Positions 42,428 to 50,663 of a stretch of 64,000 bases of DNA are shown one piece after another. Positions within the stretch are counted from its first letter, which is position 1; each line of letters begins with the position of its first letter. Under the pieces are notes generated by a model, which had not been told where the DNA came from, searched no databases, and saw only the letters and a program-made list of their open reading frames with translations. The position numbers were made by a program, and so were the translations under genes. The stretch lies in assembly GCF_022059845.1 (NCBI RefSeq), contig NZ_CP091851.1, positions 3,162,001-3,226,000 on the forward strand. The letters are read 5' to 3'. This DNA is from Terrirubrum flagellatum (GTDB lineage: Bacteria > Pseudomonadota > Alphaproteobacteria > Rhizobiales > Beijerinckiaceae).

Positions 42428-43368
42428 GCATCATCGCCATGGCCGAAACAATCATCATCGACACCGATCCCGGGCAGGACGACGCCGTCGCGATCCTGCT
42501 GGCGCTGGCTTCGCCGCGCGAGATCGCGCTTGCGGGGGTGACGGCCGTCGCCGGCAATGTGCCGGTCGTGCAAACGACCTTGAATGCGTTGCGAATCTGC
42601 GATCTCGCGCAGCGCCCTGATATTCCCGTCCATTCGGGCGCGGTGGGACCTCTTGTTTATGCGCTGGAGACGGCTGAGTTCGTCAGCGGCCCCGACGGTC
42701 TTGCGGGCGCCAATCTTCCACTCACCACGCGCGCGCCGCGGTCTGCGCATGCGGTCGACTTCATCATTGCGCAACTGCGCGCGGCTCCTCACGGAGGCGT
42801 CACGCTCTGCCCGATCGGGCCGCTGACGAATATCGCGCTCGCGTTGCGGCTTGCGCCCGACATTCTGCCGAAGATCAGGCGCATCATCCTGATGGGCGGC
42901 GCGATGAATCTCGGCAACATTACGCCAGCGGCGGAATTCAACGCCTATGTCGATCCTCACGCGGCCGCGATCGTCTTCGGCTCAGGCGCGAAGATCGTCA
43001 TGATGGGCCTCAATCTCACATTGCAAGCGATCTGCAGCCGTGACCAGATCGCGCGCATCGGCGCGCTGGGAAGCGCGACCGGCCGCGCCGTCCACGGCAT
43101 GCTGACGCGGCCCCGCCCGACCGGCCTGGGAACAGACGGGCACCCCATGCACGATGTCTGCGTTATCGCCTGGCTCTTGTGGCCGGAGTTGTTTGAAGGG
43201 CGCGACTGCTTCGTCGAGATCGACACGAGCGCCAGCCCATTGCGCGGGCGCACAACGATCGACTGGAATAATCGCCTGCGCAAACCACCAAATGCGCATG
43301 TGCTCAACAAGGTCGATGCGACCATTCTGTTCGATCGCATCATCGAGCGACTGGCGACGCTTCCCTGA
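42424..43368 (+). CDS. Inosine/uridine-preferring nucleoside hydrolase family protein
   Basis: A 314-residue calcium-dependent N-ribohydrolase. The signature IIDTDPGQDDA (Asp13, Asp15, Asp19, Asp20) forms the metal site. Further family motifs are VTAVAGNVPV, LCPIGPLTNIALAL, ILMGGAMNLGN and the late catalytic-region His in GHPMHDVCVIA. It splits nucleosides into base and ribose. The GTG at 42424 overlaps the ATPase stop (GTGA); an ATG at 42439 is also possible. Its presence in this cassette suggests that a nucleoside or N-glycoside is the imported substrate. Confidence 0.92.
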   Translation: MSIIAMAETIIIDTDPGQDDAVAILLALASPREIALAGVTAVAGNVPVVQTTLNALRICDLAQRPDIPVHSGAVGPLVYALETAEFVSGPDGLAGANLPLTTRAPRSAHAVDFIIAQLRAAPHGGVTLCPIGPLTNIALALRLAPDILPKIRRIILMGGAMNLGNITPAAEFNAYVDPHAAAIVFGSGAKIVMMGLNLTLQAICSRDQIARIGALGSATGRAVHGMLTRPRPTGLGTDGHPMHDVCVIAWLLWPELFEGRDCFVEIDTSASPLRGRTTIDWNNRLRKPPNAHVLNKVDATILFDRIIERLATLP

Positions 43369-43400
43369 TCCGTTTCAATTCACCGCTTCGACGGAAAGCC

Positions 43401-43922
43401 ATGACGCACTTTATTGCAGAGCTGAAAAACGAAGCCGACGCGGCGATCGCGGCGATGAAGGACGCGGCGCTCAAGGCGCGCCATGTTCACGCGCGCGCAG
43501 AGTTGATGCGACATATGCTGACGACAGCGAAAAAAGTGAAAGATCGACCAAAGGCCGAGGCCGTCGAGATCGTCGTCGGAGAATGGATGGCCGCCTGGCA
43601 TCTCGATCGCAAGGAGTGGCCTCATATCGCGCGAGAGATGACTGTTTTCACGGAGGCTTTCCACGACTACGCCAATCACGCGAGCGACGCGGCGGACGCG
43701 CGCCTGCGCAGCGCCTGCCATGCGCTCGACGACGCGCTCGCGCGTGAGGGAACCAGCATTTCCGACCAGATGGCGTGGCGGTCGCAATGCGCCCATCGAT
43801 GGTGGGACGTCGTGAGCCCGACGCCTGCCGACCTTCCCGGCCGGAAGGATCGTCCGATGATCCCGCTCTATCGGCCGGACGCTCCGTTCTGGGAAGCTGG
43901 ATGCGCGGAGGCGTGCAAATAA
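43401..43922 (+). CDS. Uncharacterised helical protein
   Basis: A 173-residue cytosolic protein with no family I recognise. It is mostly alpha-helical and rich in Ala, His and Trp. The helix FIAELKNEADAAIAAMKDAA opens the protein, then come WMAAWHLDRKEWPH and FHDYANHASDAADARLRSA. The C-terminal 40 residues are Pro-rich (SPTPADLPGRKDRPMIPLYR). It lies 32 nt after the nucleoside hydrolase on the same strand and is probably co-transcribed. Codon use matches the neighbours. It may be an accessory of the sugar/nucleoside pathway, but nothing in the sequence shows a function. Confidence 0.7.
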   Translation: MTHFIAELKNEADAAIAAMKDAALKARHVHARAELMRHMLTTAKKVKDRPKAEAVEIVVGEWMAAWHLDRKEWPHIAREMTVFTEAFHDYANHASDAADARLRSACHALDDALAREGTSISDQMAWRSQCAHRWWDVVSPTPADLPGRKDRPMIPLYRPDAPFWEAGCAEACK

Positions 43923-43935
43923 ATCGCGCCTCCGA

Positions 43936-43971
43936 CCCGCGCCCGCTAACTCAACGGCGCGCCAGCGCGGG
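43936..43971. terminator. Weak inverted repeat between convergent genes
   Basis: CCCGCGC (43936-43942) and GCGCGGG (43965-43971) are complementary across a 22-nt loop that contains further GC-rich self-complementarity. The site lies between the convergent end of the sugar cassette and the Afu/Fbp-type binding protein gene. No T-tract is present. Confidence 0.25.
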
Positions 43972-44028
43972 CAAGAACAGTCGAGCAGCGCCCAGCTGTA
44001 CGGAGGCCGTCGACCGCTCGATACGATC

Positions 44029-45009
44029 CTATCGATCCGCCATGGCTTTCTTGAACTGATTGATCCAGGCGACGCGATTCTGCGCGACGGTCTTCATATC
44101 ATAGTTGATCAGCTTGATTTCTGAGATCGGCTTGAGGCCAGTCGCGTTGACGTCCGAGCGCACAGACCGACGTCCGATTTCGGACACCAGGAACTCCTGT
44201 ATGGGTTTGGACAGCAACCAATCGATGAACACCTTGCCGTTTTCCGCGTTGGGCGATCCCTTCACCAGTGCGACGCCGTCCGCGACCGTGGATGTGCCGT
44301 CTTCGGGGTAGACGATCGCGACGTTGCCGCCGTTGCGCACATATTCGAGCGCGTTGTCCTCGAGCGTAATCCCGACGAGCGCTTCGCCATCATTGACAAA
44401 ACGGCAGACTGCGCCCGAGCTGTCGGAGATCGCAAAATTCGTCAATATCCCCTTGTAGACGTCCCAGCCCTTGTCGCCATAGGCGAGCAGAACCGTCGCG
44501 AGTTGCTGGAAAGAAGAACCGGACGTATCCGCGCGCGCGGATGAGACTTTGCCTTTCCACCTGGCGTCGGCGAGGTCCTTCCACGTTTTGGGATAATCGG
44601 CGGGTTTGAGCAGCTTCGTGTTCACGGCGAAGACTGCGACGATGCCGGTATAGGGAAGCCATTCGGGGCTGACCTTGTAGGCCGGCAGCATCACCGCCGC
44701 GTCCCGGGGCTGATAGGCCGCGATGACATCCTTGTTGTCTTCGAGCGTCTCGCCGCCAATGCTCCAGATGACGTCGGCGCGCGGCGCGCCGGCTTCGGCC
44801 CGGATGCGCTTGATGATGTCGCCCGAACCCGCCTTGACGACATCGACCTTGATGCCGGTTTCCTTCTCGAAGCGCGGCTGCAAGGCGTTGACGATCGTGG
44901 TGTTGTGGGCGGTGTAGACCACCACCCGCTTTTCCTGCGCCGCCGCGCCGCCTGCAAACACAAGGGCGAGCCCCAGGGCTGCGAAGCCGATCCTCACGCC
45001 GAACCGCAT
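44029..45009 (-). CDS. ABC transporter substrate-binding protein, FbpA/AfuA type
   Basis: A 326-residue exported protein with a clear signal peptide (FGVRIGFAALGLALVFAGGA, cleavage near AAA|Q). The start at 45009 is fixed by GGAGGAACAAAG. It begins VVVYTAHNTTIVNALQPRFE, like ferric-ion binding proteins. The paired Tyr that binds iron in FbpA is not visible; instead there is GITLEDNALEYVRNGG and VAIVYPEDGTS, patterns closer to AfuA/phosphonate-type members of the fold. The ligand may be a phosphorylated or other anionic organic compound rather than iron. It is divergent from its ATPase and permease genes. Confidence 0.88.
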   Translation of the reverse strand: MRFGVRIGFAALGLALVFAGGAAAQEKRVVVYTAHNTTIVNALQPRFEKETGIKVDVVKAGSGDIIKRIRAEAGAPRADVIWSIGGETLEDNKDVIAAYQPRDAAVMLPAYKVSPEWLPYTGIVAVFAVNTKLLKPADYPKTWKDLADARWKGKVSSARADTSGSSFQQLATVLLAYGDKGWDVYKGILTNFAISDSSGAVCRFVNDGEALVGITLEDNALEYVRNGGNVAIVYPEDGTSTVADGVALVKGSPNAENGKVFIDWLLSKPIQEFLVSEIGRRSVRSDVNATGLKPISEIKLINYDMKTVAQNRVAWINQFKKAMADR

Positions 45010-45104
45010 CTTTGTTCCTCCACCCTTTTTGGCTCCGCCGCCATTGTGGCAGGAACCATAAGGCCTCATCAATAGCCGGCCAAGGATTCGCCGGGAGGGC
45101 GCGA

Positions 45105-46175
45105 TTGTCGTCGCTTCAGATCAGGGGAGTGAAGAAGAGCTTCGGCGACGCGACCGTTCTTCAGGGCGTTGACCTCGATATCCGGTCGGGCGAGTTCTTC
45201 ACGCTCCTTGGCCCAAGCGGCTGCGGCAAGACAACGCTGCTTCGCATCATCGCAGGCTTTCAGCGCCCTGACGCCGGCGAGGCGTCGCTCGACGGCGAAC
45301 GCATCGACAGGAAGCCCGCCCACACGCGCGACATCGGTATGGTCTTCCAGGACTACGCTGTGTTCCCTCACCTGACGGTCGCCGGCAACATCGCGTTCGG
45401 CCTCAAGGCGCGGAAGCTTCCCAAGGCCGAGATCGAGGCTCGCGTGGCTGACGGTCTTCGGATGGTGCGGATGGACCGACTGGCCGAGCGGTTCCCTTCG
45501 GAATTATCCGGCGGGCAGCAGCAGCGCGTAGGCATCGCTCGCGCCATGGTGATCCGGCCCAAGCTTCTGCTGATGGACGAGCCGCTCTCCAATCTCGACG
45601 CGAAGCTGCGTCTCGAATTGCGCGAGGACATTCGAGATCTGCAGAAGAGCCTCGGCGTGACGACGATCTACGTCACCCACGATCAGGAGGAGGCGCTCGC
45701 CATTTCCGATCGCATCTGTGTGATGAATGCGGGGCGGATTGAGCAAGTCGGCGCTCCCTACGAGATTTATCGACGGCCCGTGAGGCGATTTGCGGCGTCC
45801 TTCGTCGGCGCCATGAACTTCATCCCGGCTTCAGGCGATGCATCGACCGCGTGGAAGCGGCGCCTCGCCGGCGGTGCTCTGAAGGCTTGCGCGGAGCTGG
45901 CGATCCGCCCGGAGGATGTCGTCATTCGCATGGATCGCACGAGCGCGAACGCTATTCATCTGAGCGGAAAGGTCTCCAAAGTCACTTTTCTTGGCCGCGA
46001 GGCGCACTACGCCATTGCGACCGATGCGGGAGAGATTATCGCGCAGGTTGCGGGGCCAACGCCCGATCTTATTTCGGTCGATGGACAGACCATCGAGGTC
46101 AGTCTCCCCTTCGACAGAATCATCGCCTTTGACGCACAAGGCGACGCGCTGCCCTCAGCGTTCGGCCGCTCATGA
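45105..46175 (+). CDS. ABC transporter ATP-binding protein, FbpC/PotA type
   Basis: A 356-residue ATPase with Walker A GPSGCGKTT, Q-loop FQDYAVFPHLTV, signature LSGGQQQRVGIARAM, Walker B LLLMDEP, D-loop SNLDAKL and H-loop THDQEEAL. A C-terminal TOBE domain lies beyond residue 240. The start is a TTG at 45105 with GGGAGG seven bases upstream; the frame is open further upstream but would run into the divergent gene's leader. It overlaps the permease by 4 nt. Confidence 0.92.
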   Translation: MSSLQIRGVKKSFGDATVLQGVDLDIRSGEFFTLLGPSGCGKTTLLRIIAGFQRPDAGEASLDGERIDRKPAHTRDIGMVFQDYAVFPHLTVAGNIAFGLKARKLPKAEIEARVADGLRMVRMDRLAERFPSELSGGQQQRVGIARAMVIRPKLLLMDEPLSNLDAKLRLELREDIRDLQKSLGVTTIYVTHDQEEALAISDRICVMNAGRIEQVGAPYEIYRRPVRRFAASFVGAMNFIPASGDASTAWKRRLAGGALKACAELAIRPEDVVIRMDRTSANAIHLSGKVSKVTFLGREAHYAIATDAGEIIAQVAGPTPDLISVDGQTIEVSLPFDRIIAFDAQGDALPSAFGRS

Positions 46176-47827
46176 GGGCGCGCTTCGGCCGCATCGACAT
46201 CTGGACCGGCGTCCTCGCGCTGGCCTGGGCGGTCATCATTCTGCTGCTGATCTGGCCGCTTTCGACGATCCTGTTCGCGAGCTTTCGCGACAACGACACG
46301 GGCGCATTTTCGCTCGGCAATTATGTCGATGTGTTCATGCTTCGATCCTATCGCCGGGCGATCGGCAACACGCTGCTGGTCGGGTTTGGCGGCATGGCGG
46401 GGTCGCTCATGCTCGGTGTCTCCCTAGCCTTTCTGGTGACTCGCTATCGCGTCCGGGGTCGCGCGCTCATCCAGACGCTTGCGGTGGTCGCGCTCGTTTC
46501 TCCGCCGTTCATCGGCGCCTATGCCTGGATCGTACTGTTCGGCGCCAACGGCGTCGCTCGCAACGCGCTGGCGTCTTTCGGCGTTTCGCTGCCATCCATA
46601 TATGGCGCGACCGGCGTCATCCTGGTGTTCTCCTTCAAGTTTTTCCCGCATGTTTTCCTGATCGTGTCGGGCGCGCTCGCAGCGGTGAACCGCTCGGTGG
46701 AGGAAGCTGCGGAAAGCCTTGGCGTATCGCCAATGCGACGGCTCCTGACCATCACCTTGCCGCTCATCACGCCATCGATCTCCGCCGCCGCACTGCTCAC
46801 CTTCGTGCTGTCGATTGCGGACTTCGGAACGCCGCGCCTGATCGGGCGTGATCTCAGCGTGCTCGCGACCGAGGCGTTCGTGCAATTCGGCAGCGAGATG
46901 GGCGGTAATCCTGGCATGGCGTCCACGCTCAGCCTTGTGCTCATCGCAATCTCGATGACGCTGGTTGCGCTGCAGCGCCGCGCAACACGCCGGAACGTCT
47001 ATGCCGGCAACCTTCTCCGCCGTCCGGAGCCGAAGCCCGCGATTGGCTGGCGAGGCGTCGCGATGCACATTGCGGCCTATGCGATCGTACTGGTTGGCGC
47101 CACGCCGGCGATCACCGCCGTGATCTTCTCCTTCCGACGCACCAGCGGACCTGTGTTCCAGCCGGGCTTCAGCCTTCAAAGTTACGAGCGGGTCATCGCA
47201 ACGGTGTCGACGCCAATCTGGAACACGCTTGTCTATTCTGCTGCATCGGTCATCACGATCGTCGTGATCGGCACGCTGATCGGCTATCTCGTCGCGCGCC
47301 GCCCGCAACCAGCCACCGCCGCGCTCGATGGCGTTCTGATGATCCCCTACGTCGTGCCGGGGGTCGTAATGGGCATCGCCTTCATCGCGCAGTTCAATGC
47401 GCCGCCAGTCGCCATCACGGGCACGGGACTGATCATTATTCTCGCGATTTTTATTCGCCGCCTGCCCTATTCCGTCAGATCGGTGGCGGCGGCGCTCAAG
47501 CAACTCAGCGCCAATCTGGAAGACGCTGCGATCAGCCTTGGCCTCTCGCCCGGCCGGGCCTTTCTCAAGGTCACCGCGCCGCTGATTGCGCCGGGCATCA
47601 TGGCGGGAGCGCTCATGAGCCTCGTCACCGCCATGAACGAATTGTCCTCGTCATTGGTTCTCTATGTCGGCGGCACAGCGACAATGCCGGTCCGCATCTA
47701 TCTGGCCGTGCTCGATGGAGAGTACGGACTTGCTTCAGCGCTCGCGAGCATTCTGTTGCTGCTGACCATGATGGCGGTTGGAGCAGCCTTCGCGCTCTCG
47801 GGCAGGCGCCGTGAGGTATTGCTTTAG
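46172..47827 (+). CDS. ABC transporter permease, FbpB-type two-domain protein
   Basis: A 551-residue permease made of two fused BPD_transp_1 domains, each about six TM segments. EAA loops are seen as VEEAAESLGVSPMRRLLTIT and LEDAAISLGLSPGRAFLKVT. This fused layout is usual for FbpB, SfuB and AfuB importers. It ends the plus-strand operon; a 130-bp spacer without a recognisable gene separates it from the convergent opine-dehydrogenase-like gene. Confidence 0.93.
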   Translation: MRARFGRIDIWTGVLALAWAVIILLLIWPLSTILFASFRDNDTGAFSLGNYVDVFMLRSYRRAIGNTLLVGFGGMAGSLMLGVSLAFLVTRYRVRGRALIQTLAVVALVSPPFIGAYAWIVLFGANGVARNALASFGVSLPSIYGATGVILVFSFKFFPHVFLIVSGALAAVNRSVEEAAESLGVSPMRRLLTITLPLITPSISAAALLTFVLSIADFGTPRLIGRDLSVLATEAFVQFGSEMGGNPGMASTLSLVLIAISMTLVALQRRATRRNVYAGNLLRRPEPKPAIGWRGVAMHIAAYAIVLVGATPAITAVIFSFRRTSGPVFQPGFSLQSYERVIATVSTPIWNTLVYSAASVITIVVIGTLIGYLVARRPQPATAALDGVLMIPYVVPGVVMGIAFIAQFNAPPVAITGTGLIIILAIFIRRLPYSVRSVAAALKQLSANLEDAAISLGLSPGRAFLKVTAPLIAPGIMAGALMSLVTAMNELSSSLVLYVGGTATMPVRIYLAVLDGEYGLASALASILLLLTMMAVGAAFALSGRRREVLL

Positions 47828-47960
47828 AACTGCGCCAGCGACGCTACTTGGCAGCTCCGCACGATTCTCCGATGCGCGAAAGCAGCGATGCGCATTCGAG
47901 GGTGACGCAACACCGATTTACAGCCGGGCTTGAGGCAGATCTATCACGAGGCTTTGGCGC

Positions 47961-48983
47961 TTACGGACTGTCCGCTTCAAGCAGATCATTCATTTGCTCG
48001 AAGCTGCATCCGTAGAGTGCGTCAAACAGCTTCACCCCGGCCTCGTGCAACGTCATCGGCATATTGAAACGACGGCCAATACGAACGAGCGGCACGATTC
48101 CGAACGGAACATCCTCGATCACAAATCGGGTCTGCAGGCTTTTCGGCCCCGGCGGGCCGCCTCGCTGCCGATGCACTTCGGCCGCCATGGCGGCGAGACT
48201 TTCGCCGGGCGGAAACCCGAAAGTGAGCTGATAATGTCGCTCGACACTGCGAACCTCGACGCCGAACGCAGCGGCAAGCGCGAGCCGTTCGCGATCGAGC
48301 GCCTCGACCAGCCGCGCAACCGCCGGCGTGATGCCGTCATAATTCGCCCAGTTCTCGCCGCGCTCGATGCGCGTGAAGTTGCAGAGCGCGCTGGCGAGAT
48401 GGATCGGCGGATTGAGATTGCCGAGCTGGATCGCCATCAAATCATCATGGAGTTTGAAGCGCTCTCCAAACAGCGCAACGCACATCGCGAGGCCGTTGGC
48501 GCCATCGCGCGGATTCGCTGCGGCCAGATCGATCTCACGGCGCACGCCGCCAATCTCGACCGAGCTTGGCGACGTCTTGCGGCCCATCAACGCCGTCGTG
48601 CCCCATGCGAGCACGGGCGTCTCGACATTTCGCTCCGCCAGACGCCGCGTCAGATAACGCGCCGCCATCGAGAGATGCGCGCTGATGATGATTGTCGCGC
48701 CAGCTCTGACGTGCGGAACGATGGCGTTGAAGACAGAGCGATAGCCGTATCCGGGAACAGCGACGATCAACGCATCCATGTCGGCGACAAAGGCGGGATC
48801 CGTCGCGACATCCGGCATGAAGCTTGCGCTGACTGCGCCTGTCGCTGTGAGCTGCTCGCCGGCGAGAAACGGCGCCACGCCGCGTCCGGACGGAGACCAG
48901 AGCCTTGGCTGATGTCCTGCTTCGCGCAGAAAGGCGGCGTAGCCAAACGCGACGCCGCCGGCGCCGAGAATGCCGACCTTCAT
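47961..48983 (-). CDS. NAD/NADP octopine/nopaline (opine) dehydrogenase-like protein
   Basis: A 340-residue dehydrogenase. The N-terminal Rossmann motif is GILGAGGVAFG (residues 4-14). The second domain is the octopine_DH type with NLNPPIHLASALCNFTRIER, where His195 matches the catalytic His. Opine dehydrogenases reductively join an amino acid with a 2-keto acid, or catalyse the reverse. It overlaps hydantoinase B by 4 nt (ATGA) and is the last gene of the seven-gene minus-strand operon. In a catabolic setting it would oxidatively split an opine-like secondary amine. Whether it acts in synthesis or breakdown cannot be seen. Confidence 0.87.
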   Translation of the reverse strand: MKVGILGAGGVAFGYAAFLREAGHQPRLWSPSGRGVAPFLAGEQLTATGAVSASFMPDVATDPAFVADMDALIVAVPGYGYRSVFNAIVPHVRAGATIIISAHLSMAARYLTRRLAERNVETPVLAWGTTALMGRKTSPSSVEIGGVRREIDLAAANPRDGANGLAMCVALFGERFKLHDDLMAIQLGNLNPPIHLASALCNFTRIERGENWANYDGITPAVARLVEALDRERLALAAAFGVEVRSVERHYQLTFGFPPGESLAAMAAEVHRQRGGPPGPKSLQTRFVIEDVPFGIVPLVRIGRRFNMPMTLHEAGVKLFDALYGCSFEQMNDLLEADSP

Positions 48984-50662
48984 GAGCGCGAAGGATCGAG
49001 ACGCCGCGCAGCGTCTGGATCCAGTCCATAAATCTCGATGGCGGCGCGCGCGGAGATGCGGTCTTCGCGCAGGTCTTTCTCAACGCGGTCGCGGTCCCGT
49101 TTCACCGGATCGCCATAGCCGCCGCCGGACGCGCCGATCATCGCAAGCGATTGTCCGGGCTGAAGCACGCCCGCGCGCTTCACGAGCGGCCTCGCGCCTT
49201 CGCTCAGTTCAACCTTGCAGGTCTCGCCTGGATATCCGCCGAAGATTCCAAACGGTGGAATGACGCTGTTGGTGCCGCCCGCGGAAACGGTCGCGACATG
49301 ATCGAGGATTCGCGTGCGCCGCCGCATCGCCATGCCACCGCGGAACGTTCCCGGCCCTCCGGAATCGCGCACCAGCTCATAGCATTCGACGCGGATCGGA
49401 TGTTCAAGTTCAAGCGCCTCAACAGGAAGATTTGCGGTGTTAGTTGTGTGAACCTGCACGCCGTCGAGGCCGTCTCTGGCGGCGCGCGCGCCCATGCCGC
49501 CGCCATTCATGTCGTTATAGACATAGAAACGTCCCGTGCGCGGATGCATGCCGCTCGTCGTGACAAGTCCGCCGCCGGTGCAGGCCGCGCAGACCTTGTC
49601 CGGAATCGCGGGCGCGAGCGCGGCCAGAATCATGTCGACAAGGCGCTGCGCAATGTCGGTTCGGCTATAGACGGCGGCCGGCGCAACCGCATTGAGCACG
49701 CTGCCTTCCGGCGCGGCGACATGGATCGGCCGATAGAAGCCCGCATTCGGCGGCGTATCCGGATCGAGCAGCGTCTTCACGGCGAAATAGACCGTGGCGA
49801 GCAGCGCCGTGAAAACCATATTGATCGGCGCGCGCACCTGCGGCGGATTGCCGGCGAAGTCGAAGAAAATCTCGTCGCCCGCGACTCTCACCTCGACCTT
49901 GAGATGCAGAATGCTTTCGACAAGGTTCGAGTCGAAGTCGGTCTCGAAGCGATAGACGCCATCGGGAATGGCGCGGATGCCGGCGCGCGTCTTACGCTCG
50001 GCGTAACCCATGATCTCCTCGCTGGCCGCAGCGACGACGCCCTTGCCATACTTGCCGCAGAGCGCCTGAAAGCGCTGAACCCCGAGCCGGTTGGCGGCCA
50101 TCTGGGCGCGAAAATCGTTGATGCGCTCGCGCGGCACCTGGCAGTTCAGAAGGACGAGCTGCATCACATCGTCCTGCAGCACGCCCTCGCGATAAAGCCG
50201 GATCGGAGGAATACGCAGGCCTTCCTGAAAGATATGCGCGTGACTGCGATCAACGAAGTCGGAATGATGGGCGAGATTCGCGACCCACGCGACAAGATCG
50301 CCTTCGACAAACACCGGCTCCATGAAGACGATGTCGTTGAGATGGGTGCCGCCGCCGGTATGGGCGTCGTTGCCGATGAACACGTCGCCCGGGCGGATGC
50401 CCGCGAGATCGTGATGCTTCAGGACATAGTCGGCGATGCCAAGCAGGGAGCCGAGATGGATCGGGATTCGCTCCGCTTGCGCGATCGTGCGGCCCTGCGG
50501 ATCGAAGAGAGCCGTCGAGCAATCCTGCCGTTCCTTGATATTGGTCGAGAACGCCGCGCGGATCAGCGCCTTGCCCATCTCCTCGACGATCGTCGACAAG
50601 GCGCTGCCGATGACCTCCACTGTGACCGGATCGACGGCGCGCGATGCGCTCATATTCGTCAT
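48980..50662 (-). CDS. hyuB: Hydantoinase/oxoprolinase subunit B
   Basis: A 560-residue HyuB-family protein. It begins DPVTVEVIGSALSTIVEEMG and has the family-typical ALIRAAFSTNIKERQDCSTA, GIRPGDVFIGNDAHTGGGTH with LNDI, and a late GGSGGYGDP-like motif (ASGGGYGDPVKRD). It partners subunit A in ATP-dependent opening of cyclic amides such as N-methylhydantoin, 5-oxoproline or other imides, or acts in acetone-carboxylase-like reactions. It starts 1 nt after the subunit A stop, so the two are made together. Confidence 0.93.
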   Translation of the reverse strand: MTNMSASRAVDPVTVEVIGSALSTIVEEMGKALIRAAFSTNIKERQDCSTALFDPQGRTIAQAERIPIHLGSLLGIADYVLKHHDLAGIRPGDVFIGNDAHTGGGTHLNDIVFMEPVFVEGDLVAWVANLAHHSDFVDRSHAHIFQEGLRIPPIRLYREGVLQDDVMQLVLLNCQVPRERINDFRAQMAANRLGVQRFQALCGKYGKGVVAAASEEIMGYAERKTRAGIRAIPDGVYRFETDFDSNLVESILHLKVEVRVAGDEIFFDFAGNPPQVRAPINMVFTALLATVYFAVKTLLDPDTPPNAGFYRPIHVAAPEGSVLNAVAPAAVYSRTDIAQRLVDMILAALAPAIPDKVCAACTGGGLVTTSGMHPRTGRFYVYNDMNGGGMGARAARDGLDGVQVHTTNTANLPVEALELEHPIRVECYELVRDSGGPGTFRGGMAMRRRTRILDHVATVSAGGTNSVIPPFGIFGGYPGETCKVELSEGARPLVKRAGVLQPGQSLAMIGASGGGYGDPVKRDRDRVEKDLREDRISARAAIEIYGLDPDAARRLDPSRS

Positions 50663-50663
50663 C

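Noticed and set aside
44029-47827. Iron importer of the classical Fbp type
   Set aside because: The fold matches, but the diagnostic Tyr pair is not visible in the binding protein, so iron specificity is not claimed.
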